Below are positions 46,375 through 58,030 of a stretch of DNA of 64,000 bases, in pieces (positions within the stretch are counted from its first letter, which is position 1; each line of letters begins with the position of its first letter). Origin of the DNA: Dicyema japonicum (taxonomy: Eukaryota; Dicyemida; Rhombozoa; Dicyemidae); contig RDEW01000005.1 of the NCBI GenBank assembly GCA_011109175.1, positions 802,335 through 866,334 of the forward strand, written 5' to 3'. The notes under the pieces were generated by a model, which had not been told where the DNA came from, searched no databases, and was given only the letters and a program-made list of their open reading frames with translations. The position numbers and the translations under genes were made by a program.

Positions 46375-48495
46375 TCAAAGTGATCTAAAGCAAGAGTCAC
46401 ACACACGGACTGGTTTAACGAAAGAAGGAAGCACAATTCTATGGTCCGAACACTCATTACAAAAAATAAGCCCACAACGTCGACAATGATGCTACAATAA
46501 TTCACCCCTTACCCTCCTTCTAGCCACATTAAAGTTCTCCTCACACAACGTACAATTAGGCTGCTGACTGTCCCCCACCCAAACAGGCTTGAACAACGTG
46601 TTCTCATTCAGTTCGTCCAGCCTCAGGTTATGCGACTGCAGCTGACTCCCCATTGCCACCAGAGCGTCCTCCTGCTCTTTATTGGAGACTAACAGACTTT
46701 CATACTTCTCTCTCAACCGAGCCAACTCCTACCAACTCAGGAACCCCACCTACGTTCTCATAAGGCGTCAGGCGAGCCAGTTCCCGTTTAAGACCAGAGT
46801 TCACAGATTCCTGGTATTCCAGCCTTTGTTGGACATCCATGTTCTCTAGCTTAGCCTGGTTATACAAAGCTTCAAAGGTCTGCCTGATCGAGGTTACAAT
46901 CCAGAGTACTTTGATTCGACCGAGGAAGCCAGTTTCCGTTCCATGGTGAGGAGTTTGTCCGTACACGTCAAAATCTCCTGCTTCAGCTGGGAAATCCTTT
47001 AATTAAACGGTAAATCAACAGAGCGGTGCTATTTTGTTGGGAAGTTGCCATCGTGGCAATTTTGTCTTCCAGATTAGTTATTTGGGCGTTCTTGATCTCC
47101 TGGATTCCTTCCAGATGCTATTATGTTATTTCACGGAAAAACCTCAACTCGGCTGTTCTTTGCAGTCAATTCTTTGGTGAGGAGGTCATAGTGTGCTTAG
47201 TATCGTCCACGTGGTTCCTCAGATCAACTATCTGAGCACCTTGCTTTACGATTTGGTCGATCTTAGTCCTCATGGACTCATCCAAATCACTTTTCACACT
47301 TTCAAGAATCTAGTGCATAAAAACAATCAAAATAATGAAACAACGTCAAATATTTTCTTACCAGTTTCTCTTCCTTGGTGTCAGCCAGTTCATATCGGCA
47401 TTGAGAGAGTTGCCTTTGAAGTTTGTCGATCCGTTCGTTGGTGGAGACAGCATCTTTCTAAACTCAATTTGATAAGGGAATACAGAGATCTGAGCTTTGA
47501 AGGTATCTGTATAATGTTCTGCTGGGCTTTGTAGTCATTCAAATCTCGCTCGTTTGCCTCTACCTGAATTCTGGCCATTTCTTCTCTTCTGGCACTTTCT
47601 TCAAGGCGGATTGTAATCTGCTGGATCTCCTTTTTCATGTTAATGGCTTCAGATCTTTAGTTACTGAGGAAATTACTGTAGACGAGCTACGAGTTCATCC
47701 AGGTAGGCTTTCTGGTTGAAAATGTTCATAATTTTACGAGTATTTTCGTCTGAGTCGCCTAAAGAAGGATCTGAGAAGTCTGAGTTGGAGAATTTGCTCA
47801 ATTTCATAAAATAAGTATAATCTATCGGTTCAGGCTATATTTTAGCAGCTTAGAAAACCTCATAGTTCAAATTCATCTCATTTATGACGAATGTAAAGTC
47901 CAGACTTGATAAGCAAAGCATAAGACCGTCGACAACCTCAGCCTCTTCAGAAAGCATACAGGCATAATTTTCAAATAATCCCGGACTAAATTTATTTATT
48001 TTTAAATTAAAAAATAATTTTAATTTATAATTTTTTTATCTAAATTAGTTTTTAACACCTTTTAATTTTTTCCGATAATATAATTATTCTATAAAATTTC
48101 GAAAATTGCTTTCTTAGCAAATAAATAGCAATCCAAGCACGGAGCCGAGAATAAGGCGTTCTGCAGTCAGAAATAACGAACAACCGCAAGGTCTTTAAAT
48201 TTTGGATGATTTGAATGACTTCCCTCCCTTCTTCGAACTCTGAGAATTCTTCTTGAATAATATTCATCAAATTTTTTATGCTTTTTAGTCCAAAACAGAA
48301 ATAATTCTCGATCACGTTTATTAGCCGCATGGCTTTGGATTTTTCCACGTCAAATTCACTCTTAGAAAGTATGGATTCGGAAATTAGGTCATTAATGCTG
48401 AGTCTCAGAGCCGTAAATATGTTATTTCGACAAATCAGCCCGCTTCCATTATCTAAAGTGAGTCTTACATGAACTAGATTTATTGTTGGATTCAA
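46375..48495 (-). CDS. RUFY-like protein 2 (RUN domain, coiled coil, FYVE finger)
   Basis: This is a paralog of the gene at 38.4 kb, in convergent orientation. The RUN domain reads [14 protein letters not shown] to [15 protein letters not shown] across a 24-nt intron, then [15 protein letters not shown] after a 73-nt intron (47986-48058). The coiled coil follows. After the WVGD motif comes the FYVE core [17 protein letters not shown]...RVCDSC and FRSL-stop. Intron positions match gene 1, including the ESK|QT junction and the 21-nt intron inside RRR|HHCRR. The Arg-rich HHCR pocket for phosphoinositide is intact. Frame breaks of one base lie near 47,518 and 47,190. An upstream non-coding exon is possible. 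Confidence 0.87.
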
Positions 48496-48499
48496 TTTT

Positions 48500-49025
48500 T
48501 GATTGACCCGTGACTTCCGAACTCATCAGCAACAAAGTGACATTAAATATTTTTGAATTAATTAATAAAACATATTTTATTTTTTTAATAATAATAAATT
48601 ATTTTTATTTAAATTATATTTATTTTAACAAGATTTTTTTTGTTATTTTAATTTTTAAATCAATTTATTTTATTTTTTCGACTACATTCCACATTTATTG
48701 ACGTCGAATGGCACAATTGATTGCGAGGACTGGGATCACCTAAATGTAGACTTTTTTGTCTTTCTTTTTCGGTGTTCCCGTGGTTATTAAAATAAATAAA
48801 TAAATTGACGTAATTCAAAAATTCAAGTAAATAATGCATATCTAACTATTACTGTAGGTATTCATCAAAATCATTGGTATCTTCTAACTGGAGACTTGTT
48901 TGTCCTGCTTCGTGACTTCGTGACTTAGACATTTCTCAAATTACCTGTTCTTAGTTGATCCTCACTGATACGTTAGATTGCTAGACTTTAGTTTTCACAT
49001 GAAACCATTTTCCTCTCCTCCACTA
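48500..49025. other. intergenic, AT-rich
   Basis: No feature recognised. Confidence 0.35.
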
Positions 49026-49031
49026 CACAAT

Positions 49032-49360
49032 TTATCGGTTTAAAAGTATATCTACTTCCTTGTCTAGCTCATCACATAACTTTTTTTCGATAATTTCCGT
49101 TCCGAGAGACCGACTTTCTGGACATTCCAATATTGTCCGCATATATTCCAGAATTAAAGCTAGACATTCTTGGTAGACTCTGAAAATATTAAACAAGATT
49201 GAGATCAGCACTGAGCCTGCGGGAACTCCTGATAAGTGAGATCCCAATAAAGTTCGAACCTTTACATAAGACTCCTTCACAGGCTGAGCCATAATGGCTT
49301 CAGCAAAAAGTGTCAAATCTCTAGAACCACTCTCCTCCTTTTATTGCAGTTAACCGCCAT
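49032..49360 (-). CDS. unrecognised helical protein, small gene
   Basis: The open frame reads TLFAEAIMAQPVKESYVKVR, LLGSHLSG, and after a probable small intron (GTGCTG...TTTCAG) VYQECLALILEYMRTILECP to a charged C-terminus and TAA. A possible first exon with ATG lies near 49,355. The exon-intron pattern is like the other genes here. Part of the unspliced text resembles a reverse-transcriptase phrase, but only if the intron is read through. I cannot name it. Confidence 0.35.
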
Positions 49361-49364
49361 CTTT

Positions 49365-50030
49365 TCCGTATCCACTCTCTGAATTAATCATCTATTCCCT
49401 TATAACTTTATATTGAATTTCTTGGTAGTTATTAATTCCGAAGTTAGTTAAAGCAAGCTGAATTTCTGTGAACAGTAAAATTTTGGAATTTTACAAAAAA
49501 TGGGAACATCAATTGTTGGCCGCAGTCAACCAAATAGTAAGTTACAGGCTTCCCCTTACAAAGAGAGGTGGAGAAGTAGGTTTGCCCTCTTTTTTTACCA
49601 CGCGACTTACCGCTGCAGAAATCACTTTATTCTTAGGCGGAAGAGTTTTCATAATAACAATCTTCATCGGTGGAGTTGGTAGGAGAAGGTAGGAAGATCC
49701 CTTTCAGCAACTATGTCGCACCAGAAAAACTCGTCGCATCACGGGTGGGATCTGGTAAACGAGAATTCACCTTCGCTGATAATTCCACCTATGGACGACA
49801 ACCAGATGCTATGTCTTCAGAGGTTCAACCAAGAAGACGGCATATTACCTCATTAGCCCTTTAGCTCAGTGATTGGCCTGAATGTTGAGGTGAGGCCCAC
49901 TTCAGTCTACACAACTGACGACGAATAAAATCCCCCGTCTCCCTTTTTATGTTAATAGAAAGTTTATTAATTCATACGTCATATTCAACCTACAATACAG
50001 CCGTCTCGATAAAATCCTTATGACATCTCA
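49365..50030. other. unassigned; overlapping small open frames
   Basis: At 49468-49864 three overlapping plus frames with splice-like signals (GTAAGT at about 49,540) could hide a small gene. No consistent protein emerged. Confidence 0.25.
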
Positions 50031-50034
50031 AAAA

Positions 50035-50620
50035 TCGCTAAAATATTAGCTGAATCTCCCCGTGTCGATCTGAATACAAGTAACTGTGCTCAAGAAAACC
50101 TTCGAAAGTTAGTCATTTGACCAATCAGTGTAATGATTTAAATAAAGTCAGTCCATATTGATATCCCCCGTAGACTTTCACGGAAGCATCTGAAGATATA
50201 TAATGGAAGTCGGTTTGGTCATTCACATACATTGGAGAAACTAGATGTCCTTGAAAAACCTCCTGATTGGCGTAACAATTGATTTGGGGGACTTGCACCT
50301 TTTAAATTAGCGAACCTATGTAGTAAAAGGATTTTTCTCATGGACGCCATACTACTTAAGTTGTTGACTTTAAGGAATACGGAAGGGAAACACTAGCAGT
50401 CGATCTTGTCTATGATGAAAAAACTCGAGAAAAAATAAGTATAGCTTAATAACGTGAATTCTATGGCTTGGATCTGCTGCCCATTACAGTGTGCAGCCTA
50501 GTGCAGCTGCCCCTATGTCCTCCTCTAGGCACAAATGACCTTATAACTTGTTCGAATCATCTGCCGTACTATGATTGGGGTAACTTCTGAGGGTCTAAAA
50601 GCTTTAGTCCCTCATCTACA
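50035..50620. repeat. 585-bp direct repeat, copy A
   Basis: From TCGCTAAAATATTAGC to AAAAGCTTTAGTC this stretch is repeated about 920 bp further on with roughly 93-95% identity by eye. It has no recognisable ORF on either strand. The flanks after the last shared base differ between the copies. Confidence 0.8.
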
Positions 50621-50924
50621 TTGACTCGAAATGAGTAAAATTACAGGTCAACCCCGCTCCGATAAAACCGCGACTAGTTCAACACGCTTTTTATGAAGCA
50701 CCATTTTTTTATTTTTTTTATAAAATTCAATTATATAATTTATTTAATTTCAACCAATAAAAATAATAATAAATAAAAATAATCGACCCCGCTTTTGGGT
50801 CATTTTTATTATTCGTCTCTCAAATTGTAGCCATTTTACACAAATCCTTCATCACACTATTGGACTTGGCTGAAATGAGTCATTTGACGAAGCTTGCCAA
50901 AAATGGAACGGGTCCGGACTCAAA

Positions 50925-51515
50925 AATAAGCTAAAATATTAGCCGAATCTGCATCCTCGCGACCTCTCATTGTCGATCTGGGATCACTTGTCGGTCTGAA
51001 TACAAGTATCTGTGCTCAAGAAAACCCTCGAAAGTTAGTCATTTAACCAATCAGCGTAATGATTTAAATAAAGTCAGTCCACATTGACATCCCATGTAGA
51101 CTTAACGGAATCATCTGAAGATATATAATTGGAAGTCGGTTTAGTCATTCACGAACATTGGAAAAACTAGATGTCCATGAAAAACCTCCTGATTGGCGTA
51201 ACAATTGATTTGGGGGACTTGCACCTTTTAAATTAGCGAACCTATATGGTAAAAGGATTTTTCTCATGGACGCCTACACTACTTAAGTTGTTGACTTTCA
51301 GGAATACGGAAGGGAAACATTAGCAGTCAATCTTGTCTATGATGAAAAATCTGGAAAAAAATGAGTATAGCTTAATAACGTGAATTCTATGGCTTGGATC
51401 TGCTGCCCCTTGCAGCGTGCAGCCTGGCAGCTGCCCCTATGTCCCCATCTAGAACATAACTCTTCCAATCATCTGCCGTACTATGATGGGGTAACTTTGC
51501 GGATCTAAAAGCTTT
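50925..51515. repeat. 585-bp direct repeat, copy B, joined to LINE-B
   Basis: Same unit as copy A. It is preceded by CGGGTCCGGACTCAAAA and followed directly by the LINE-B coding segment. At 63.30 kb the same GGGTCCGGACTCAAAA tag is joined straight to LINE-B without this unit, so the unit is a removable block. Confidence 0.8.
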
Positions 51516-52260
51516 AGTCTTAAGAATCCCAAGACACAACGAAGCAACGTTTTGGGATAACATTGGTGCTCCAAAATTTTGGAAAACCTTAAAAAGAAGC
51601 AAATCAACATCGTCTGGCTTGTTTGGTGTCAGCTTCAAGGTAAAGGGAGTAGAGCATGGCTTGGTGCAATACCTTGCCCAAACCTAGGGACTCTTGGACA
51701 ACGATTTTTTGAGGATTGGAATCGGACAAAGGCTAGGACTAGACGTTTGCCAGGAACACCGATGCCGATGCGGGAAAATAGTCGATGCGAAGGGATTGCA
51801 CCCGCTGTCCTGCAGAAGAAGCGCCGGAAGAAGACCACGTCACGCTGCTCTGAAAAATGTGATCTTCAGAGCTCTGAAGGCTACAGACTTCCCATCACAG
51901 CTTGAACCAGTGGGTCTCGATCGATGAATGGAAAGAGACCTGACGAGATGACCGTTTTCCCTTACACATCCGGAAGATCTTTGGTCTGGGACGCAACTTG
52001 CGTTGACACATATTCAAGCACGAACCTTTTCAAATCGGTTCAGACACCTGGAGCAGCTGCTTCTACCGCGGAAAACCTAAAAATCAAGAAATATTCTTGC
52101 CTCGGGGACCGATGCTGATTTACTCCTGTTGCACTCAAGTCATCAGGAGCCGTTGGTCCAATGACGGCTGAGTTCTTGCGCGAACTCCGAGGAATGTTTG
52201 CCAGAAAGAAAAGGGATCAACGAGAAGGGTTCTGGAGTCGAATAGGTGACGGCCGTAATA
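51516..52260 (+). mobile_element. LINE-B C-terminal coding region
   Basis: In shifting frames this reads [40 protein letters not shown], then MTVFPYTSGRSLVWDATCVDT and GAAASTAENLKIKKY, then SSGAVGPMTAEFLRELRG. This is a domain seen after the reverse transcriptase in many invertebrate LINEs. It contains a cysteine/histidine cluster. It is about 95% identical to 63.30-64.00 kb by eye. Frame breaks mark it as inactive. Confidence 0.75.
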
Positions 52261-52935
52261 TAATGTGAATCAGTTACCTGCGTAATAAAAGGAACAGAAA
52301 TAATTGCGATCAATTTCGTCACGTTAAGATCATGACACGCCAACTTGACACAGACGTTATTACAAACAGTAAGTCAGACATAATTAACATAGGAAAGCCA
52401 AAATGGAGTCGATAATTCACCCTCCACAACACCGCTTTAGAGTGTTCACTGCTGTAGACCAATAGTAAGTATTTTATTAAACTAATCCACATGGATTATA
52501 ACGTCAGTCATCCGTTAAAACTGATCGAGTTCATACAAGGGAAAATGGAAGTCAGTGTCAGCATTGATTTTTTATAAATAAAGTTTGTTTTGTGCGGATT
52601 TGGACAGTGCAATCCATGCTGGATATGCGTGTTAATAGTTGCCAGAAAAACTGTTGTAGAATTATTGGAAAGGAAAGGATTGAAGAAATCAAAGATCTGA
52701 GAAAAGTCTTGTGTAGATATTGATAAGGATATAATCCACGTTGCTGAGATCTAGCGAAGGTCTTGAAGATCCCCATCTTTTTGGACTCGAAGACTAAATT
52801 AAATTAAAAAAGATTTAAAAAATTTAATTAAAAATTAAATTTTAAACAATAAATAATTATAATATTTAAAGTATATTTAAATTAGGTTGATCATGGTGGG
52901 TTATTTAATTTTTAATTTTAAATATAGTCAGAATC
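52261..52935. other. intergenic, nothing recognised
   Basis: AT-rich spacer upstream of the ING3-like gene. Confidence 0.35.
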
Positions 52936-52939
52936 AAAC

Positions 52940-54061
52940 ATGATGTACTTAAACGACTTTTTGGATGTATAATTTAAATATAATACATTTAATAGTACTA
53001 GAAAACCTCCCAAAACATTTTCATGATAAACTCAAGGACATCAGAGACTATGACTCTACAATAAATGGTATATTACACGACATACATTAGAATTGACTAG
53101 CAAAACTCTGCCATCTTTGAATGGCTACTTCAATTCTTGCTCGAAAGGAAAGGTGCCCAATGAAAACGAAATTGAAACATTGCTTAAGGTAATTTTATTT
53201 ATTTTTAAATATTTTTAAATTTTAAATATCAAATTAATTTTATTTTAAATTATTTGTTCATGGTTTTATTTTATTATAGCCAATAAAATACGCGGAATCT
53301 CTTTCCTTAAAAAAGGTGGAATCCATCAATAGTCTATACGACACTGTGATCCTTATAGTTATTTTAGTTACACCAATACGCTCACAAGCTCGACCAAGAT
53401 CTCCTCAAATTCAAGCTAGAGCTGGAGGCCGACGACGCGGGCTGTACGGAGATTTTGGAGAAAAGTACTTTTATTAATGTTTTTGAAGAATGCATTGAAC
53501 TCTATGAAAACAGGAATAAATTCCGACGTTGAAACTATCTTAAATCCTTAGGAAGAAAGATTGTGAGGGACAAGACCCCCAGAAATTTGGTGAAACTAAA
53601 TGTCCCCAAAAAGTACAAAAGTACCCTCAGAAATCAGAATTGAATGTAAGACATTCTGTTCAGTCCGAATCCACCCCAGTAAAGGCTTCAATTCCAGATC
53701 CAGAAAAGATCCCCCTTCGTACTGAGACTCACAAGAAGTCCACGACCTCTACACGGTTATATGAAGATTTCATTGTCAAGGAAAAACACAGCCCCTCAGT
53801 ACAACTCGTCCACGTGGCAGACTGACGTCTCCTTGGCTTTGACTACCCCGAATGAGGGTGAACTGGACGACTCGAGGACTTATTGTATCTGCAATTCTTC
53901 AGCCTCAGGACAGATGGTGGCTTGTGATAATAATACTGTGATTATATTGATTATGGTAGTGTCCGATTGAGTGGTATCATTATGACTGTGTTGGGCTTAC
54001 TGAGGCGCCTTTGGGGGAGTGGTTCTGTCCTCAGTGTAGGAGAGCTTATCCTGCAAAATGA
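52940..54061 (+). CDS. ING-family chromatin reader, ING3-like
   Basis: ING proteins bind H3K4me3 and guide histone acetyltransferase complexes. The N-terminal ING helices read [50 protein letters not shown], then [17 protein letters not shown], closest to ING3. A Lys/Ser-rich linker leads to the C-terminal PHD finger: [18 protein letters not shown] joined across a 22-nt intron (53938-53959) to [18 protein letters not shown] and [12 protein letters not shown]. The Cys4-His-Cys3 set is complete. Introns: first near 52967 (boundary uncertain), 53068-53090, 53189-53279 (91 nt), 53346-53367, 53465-53488 and 53938-53959. A frame break sits in an A5 run near 53,783. Confidence 0.87.
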
Positions 54062-54064
54062 TTT

Positions 54065-54812
54065 ACTTTTTATTCAAATAATTTTTGTGTAAAAGTTTTG
54101 TTTGAATAGTGTTTTTACCACTTTTTGAAAATGGGGTATGTAGTTGTGTTACCTTGTTCATGTCTCTATCAATGGTTTGATTCCCCTCTGGTTACTTAAT
54201 CAAATGTTTATTACCCTTGTTAAAGAGATTTTCTCAGCCCTGGGACCTCAACTGTTATTGAGTAATTTGTGGGAATGGCCGGCAAAATGGAAAACTTCCT
54301 ATATAGACGGGTAGGACTATAAACCTTCTACATGCTATCTAGACGGGGAAGACCACTAACCTCATACCTACTATCGAGACGGGTAACTAATTAACTTCTG
54401 GATCGTGGTGATGGAAAGCACCTACGGGATCACTGTCTGTCTCTTCTCTCGGGGAGAAATGTATGATTAGGGATGGGCCATGCACAGACGCCTTTTTCAA
54501 GTCAAGATTTGCCGACTCCGTGAAAGCTGGGGAGGCAGTACGAGCATTCAAAACTCAAAAATACGACAGCCTCTACCCGATTCCACGTACAGCCCATTGA
54601 CGTCGAGACGAGTGAAACGTTTCAAGAGATTCCTTAGCGTGACAATCTTGTTTCCAAATGAGCTCCAGATTCTTCTGAGAAACCGACAGTCTTCTGAAGA
54701 AGAGTGGGAGGAGTAGACTTTATCAAAGAAGGATTTCCGTTGGATTGAGACTACTTCCTACAGCAACAAGTAATAAATATAAAAAGGTAATTACAAGTCA
54801 TCATAATATGAA
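54065..54812. other. intergenic, nothing recognised
   Basis: A 78-codon basic open frame at 54480-54716 lacks motifs. Confidence 0.35.
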
Positions 54813-54815
54813 GAT

Positions 54816-55279
54816 CTACAACTCCCTTCTACAGTAAGGACAATACGAATAGTCCTAAATATGACCACCAACAACCTCAAGCCACGTTTTTAGACAACAA
54901 TGGTGAAACATATGCCTGCACTCCAATAGAACCACTGTGAGCTGTTCACATAATTTTCATAGCAAATTGGACAAAAATGATCTAAATTTTCTGCAATTTC
55001 GCTGTTTTTAATAAAGTTTTGGTAAATAATGGAACAAGGGACATATTTGACTCCCACATTGCGATCAAAATAAAATTCCCCGTCATTTTCGGTGATACTC
55101 GCAGAATCAATAATATCAATAAAATCAGGCTCATCATTGTAATCACGGACATCAATAACGTTGGAATCATCAGAATCGTGGAAACGAAAAGTGTACATGT
55201 CATATTCGTCATCATCGTGTGATTCTGTATTTTCGCAGCTATCAGACTCACTCAACGCATCAAGTTCTTCAGAATCCAT
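54816..55279 (-). CDS. small RING-H2 finger protein with acidic N-terminus
   Basis: About 140 residues. The N-terminal 80 are strongly acidic (MDSEELDALSESDSC, then many D/E). The C-terminus is a RING-H2 finger: CPICYENYVN, then CRHMFHHCCLKTWLE, then, after a 21-nt intron, YCPYCRREL and TAG. The spacing CxxC...CxHxxHxxC...CxxC is what RING E3 ligases need, so a ubiquitin-ligase role is likely; substrate unknown. One base is missing near 54,922 between the first Cys pair and the CRH part. No membrane segment is seen. The specific member cannot be named. Confidence 0.7.
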
Positions 55280-55284
55280 AAGTT

Positions 55285-56640
55285 ATCCACCAAATAATAT
55301 TTGTTGTATCATTTTAAATATGAAATTATATATAAAATAAATAAATAAACAAATAAAATTTAATAAATAAAATAATAATTTTTTTATAAAATAAAAAATT
55401 TACTTAGATGTGACTGTAGATGCAAAGGCGAATTTCTTCGTTTTGCTAAAAAAGAAAAACTTTTTCGTCTCTGTTATCTGTTTGTGTGTTCCTGTCCACC
55501 ATATTGATTTTTATTAGTTCTACACGTTATCACAAATGGGGTAAAATTGAACCAGAGTTTAGGACTGACTGGTCCCTGAGTTAGACGAGGTCGAAAATTC
55601 CCTTCCATAATGATTTTTTGGAGTTGGGGAGATAAGTTGGTAATGAATGAGATAAAGCCTTTCAAGAACTATACAGGTGTGAGCTATGCCCAATGCAAAA
55701 GAGGATGCAAGTGGTTGTAAATAAGAATGGTATCGGAGAATCCTAATTATTCACTGTTTTTCTGTAATGAAGGAATGAATGAATCTACTACAAGATTTGA
55801 TCAAGCAAAGACCAGAACTGGTTAACTATGTGATCCTATCACCATCTCCCAGTGTTCCTCAATTGACTACAAAAAACCGGTGAGATGTAAATGATTATTC
55901 TGATAAACGACATAAGGTTCGAGAACCATTGAGATCCAAGACACAACGAAAGAATGACAGACTGAGTGATCTGATAGTCAGGAATGCCCACTTTTATTTG
56001 CTGTGCCACAAATCGGATAAAATGTACATTGGTTTTTTAAACAATCTCAGATTCACTGAGCTCTTTAAGAGAACATTCGAGAATCATAAATTAATTATCA
56101 TTACCAACTCATTAATGACACCCCCTGGTATTCCGCCATTCCTTCCAACCTCAAATACCTAAATCAAAAATACAGGTGACACACGTGCCAAGAACGTGAA
56201 AGCATATTTAGCATTTATTGTATAAAATCAAAAACCAATTTTATTTAATAGAACAACTAGCATTTAATCATTCCGAATGATCTCATTGAATGAGTTGCGG
56301 TTCTTGGTAAAAATCTTAATAAATTTATTCTTTTACATTTTACTTCCAGATCTGTCCTTCGAGGTTGTAGTAGTCTGAGGTTGAGTTGCCGAGTATGTGA
56401 TTGATTGCAATCTAAAAAACTATGGATATCTCGTTGACACCGCAATAAATAGTTTTTTTAGGAAAATCTCTAAACCTGAAAAATCAGACGAATATTAACG
56501 TGGTTTCCATGTTCCATGCTAGACATTTGAAGAGTGCTTAGAGTTTGGTTTGTCTCCACATTTGAATTATTTATTCTTTTTAAGAAAACTCAAAAATAAA
56601 GAAATACAGCAGCCTCCTAAACCGTTTTCATATACAGCCA
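55285..56640. other. gene-poor stretch
   Basis: A plus frame at 55929-56162 starts with a phrase like the LINE-B flank (ATCCAAGACACAACGAA) and may be a LINE leftover. No gene recognised. Confidence 0.35.
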
Positions 56641-56644
56641 GTGG

Positions 56645-56822
56645 TCGTCGAGACGAGCGGAGTCTTTGGCCCCAAGACGGTCTCTTTCCTTAGAGCACTT
56701 GGGTGTCTATTGACCAAAGCCTCGAGGGAGCGTCGGGAAACCGAGTGGCTTTTCCAAAGGATATCCCTGGCAGTAGTCAGAGGTAACAGCCACTCGATCA
56801 TATCCGCTGGACTTTAGAACGA
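56645..56822 (+). mobile_element. LINE-B 3' coding end, intact frame
   Basis: KTVSFLRALGCLLTKASRE continues as RRETEWLFQRISLAVVRGNS and stops at TAG in one open frame, unlike the 18.1 kb copy, which lacks one base. The near identity of the two copies indicates recent LINE-B activity. Confidence 0.78.
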
Positions 56823-56894
56823 TTTTATTGTTATAAATAAATTTCTTGAGTTTAAAAAAAAAAAAAAAAAGAAATATAAAATAAAATATAAATT

Positions 56895-57225
56895 TTTTGC
56901 TGCGTGGCGCATGTGGTGCTTCGTGGCTAATTGGTTGAAGTTTCTTTTTGTTCGCCTGTTCCTCCTCTCTCTTCCTACTAGAGTAGCGTCATGTGATCCA
57001 CCTGTCTAGGTGGCGCCCATTGACAGGCCGGCATGAAAAAGGATCATTTGCTCTCCCCCACTCCACTGGAGGGGTTTCCACAACTGCAATTATGGACGTC
57101 TTTTACCTTTTATGTTGATTCCGGATGGACTCTGTTTCTGTAGAAGTGGAAACTGGATACACTTAATTAGTTGTTCACTTTAACTTCTTTCTCGGTATAT
57201 TCGGGGTTAATTAATGAATAAATAA
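56895..57225 (+). mobile_element. SINE-2, near full-length copy
   Basis: Head GCGTGGCGCATGTGGTGCTT and GGCTAATTGGTTGAAG; body with CACTCCACTGGAGGGGTTTC; tail TATATTCGGGGTTAATTAAT. It is preceded by a poly-A run (56,857-56,870) that probably ends another insertion. Confidence 0.75.
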
Positions 57226-57235
57226 GATTAAGACA

Positions 57236-57500
57236 AGTTTGAATCTCGTTGCTGTAAATCCCGGCTGAAAGTTCCACAAATCTACGATACTTTGACGACG
57301 AGTGGTGCCGTCATCAGTGAACATTTCTCTTCGGAACCGCATCGTCTACAAAAGGACTCATATCAAACAGAGAAAAAAGAAGTGAAGAGCATTCCTTGAT
57401 TTTCCTTCACGATTATTTATCACAACGGTTACTGAAATGAAGTGTATGTCCTGTATGGTGGAGCTAAGCTAATATGGCTCTTCGTAAAGTTCACTATTAT
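57236..57500 (+). mobile_element. SINE-1 copy (plus strand)
   Basis: The junction domain at 57271-57337 is closed by GTTCC/GGAAC, with a TGACG/CGTCA hairpin. The tail GAGCTAAGCTAATATGGCTC matches LINE-A. It directly follows a SINE-2. Confidence 0.75.
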
Positions 57501-57724
57501 TGTATCTTCACCAGTAAAGTTGGGAGAGGATAGAAAGATTACTGGTTGATCTCGATATCTATCGTAAACACTCAAAACTAATACATGTCAGTAAAATATA
57601 GTTTACAAAAAATAAAGATTTAGATAATCAATCCTTTGTAGACAAGATAGCGTAGGCGTTTCCACGCAATATGGCAATCCTGATTCGTTGTCTATGTCAG
57701 AACAATTTGCGGGTTTTTTTTGAT

Positions 57725-58030
57725 TTGTTAGTTCCTATTTATTCAGAAAGACCGCAATGAGAGATCCTACGGCTCCCGACGTTTCTATAGCCACTGATGT
57801 GTATCGGTATCGGTCTCCAATAGACGAATACTTTTGGATTTTGGCGTATTTTGCTGCGTTGGCTGCAGATCCCGGTTTAGAAGCAGATCTCAGAAGGAGC
57901 GAAGTGGAGAAGGTAACCACACAGATCACATCTCAGACTAATAATTTTCCGTGTGAATACAGGAAACGCGTCATTCCGTCTGGCCCCTTGCTATCTCCAC
58001 GATTCAGTCCGACAGGCTCTAGTTGAGTTG
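57725..58030 (-). mobile_element. LINE-B C-terminal domain, minus strand
   Basis: The minus-strand frame reads DVICVVTFSTSLLLRSASKP, AANAAKYAKIQKYSSIGDRY, then VAIETSGAVGSL. It is homologous to the 51.9 kb and 63.7 kb copies but diverged. Confidence 0.7.

Noticed and set aside
49090-49260. Reverse transcriptase motif (GVPAGSVL..ILFNIF) on the minus strand
   Set aside because: It appears only if a probable small intron is read through; the flanking protein is unlike any reverse transcriptase.
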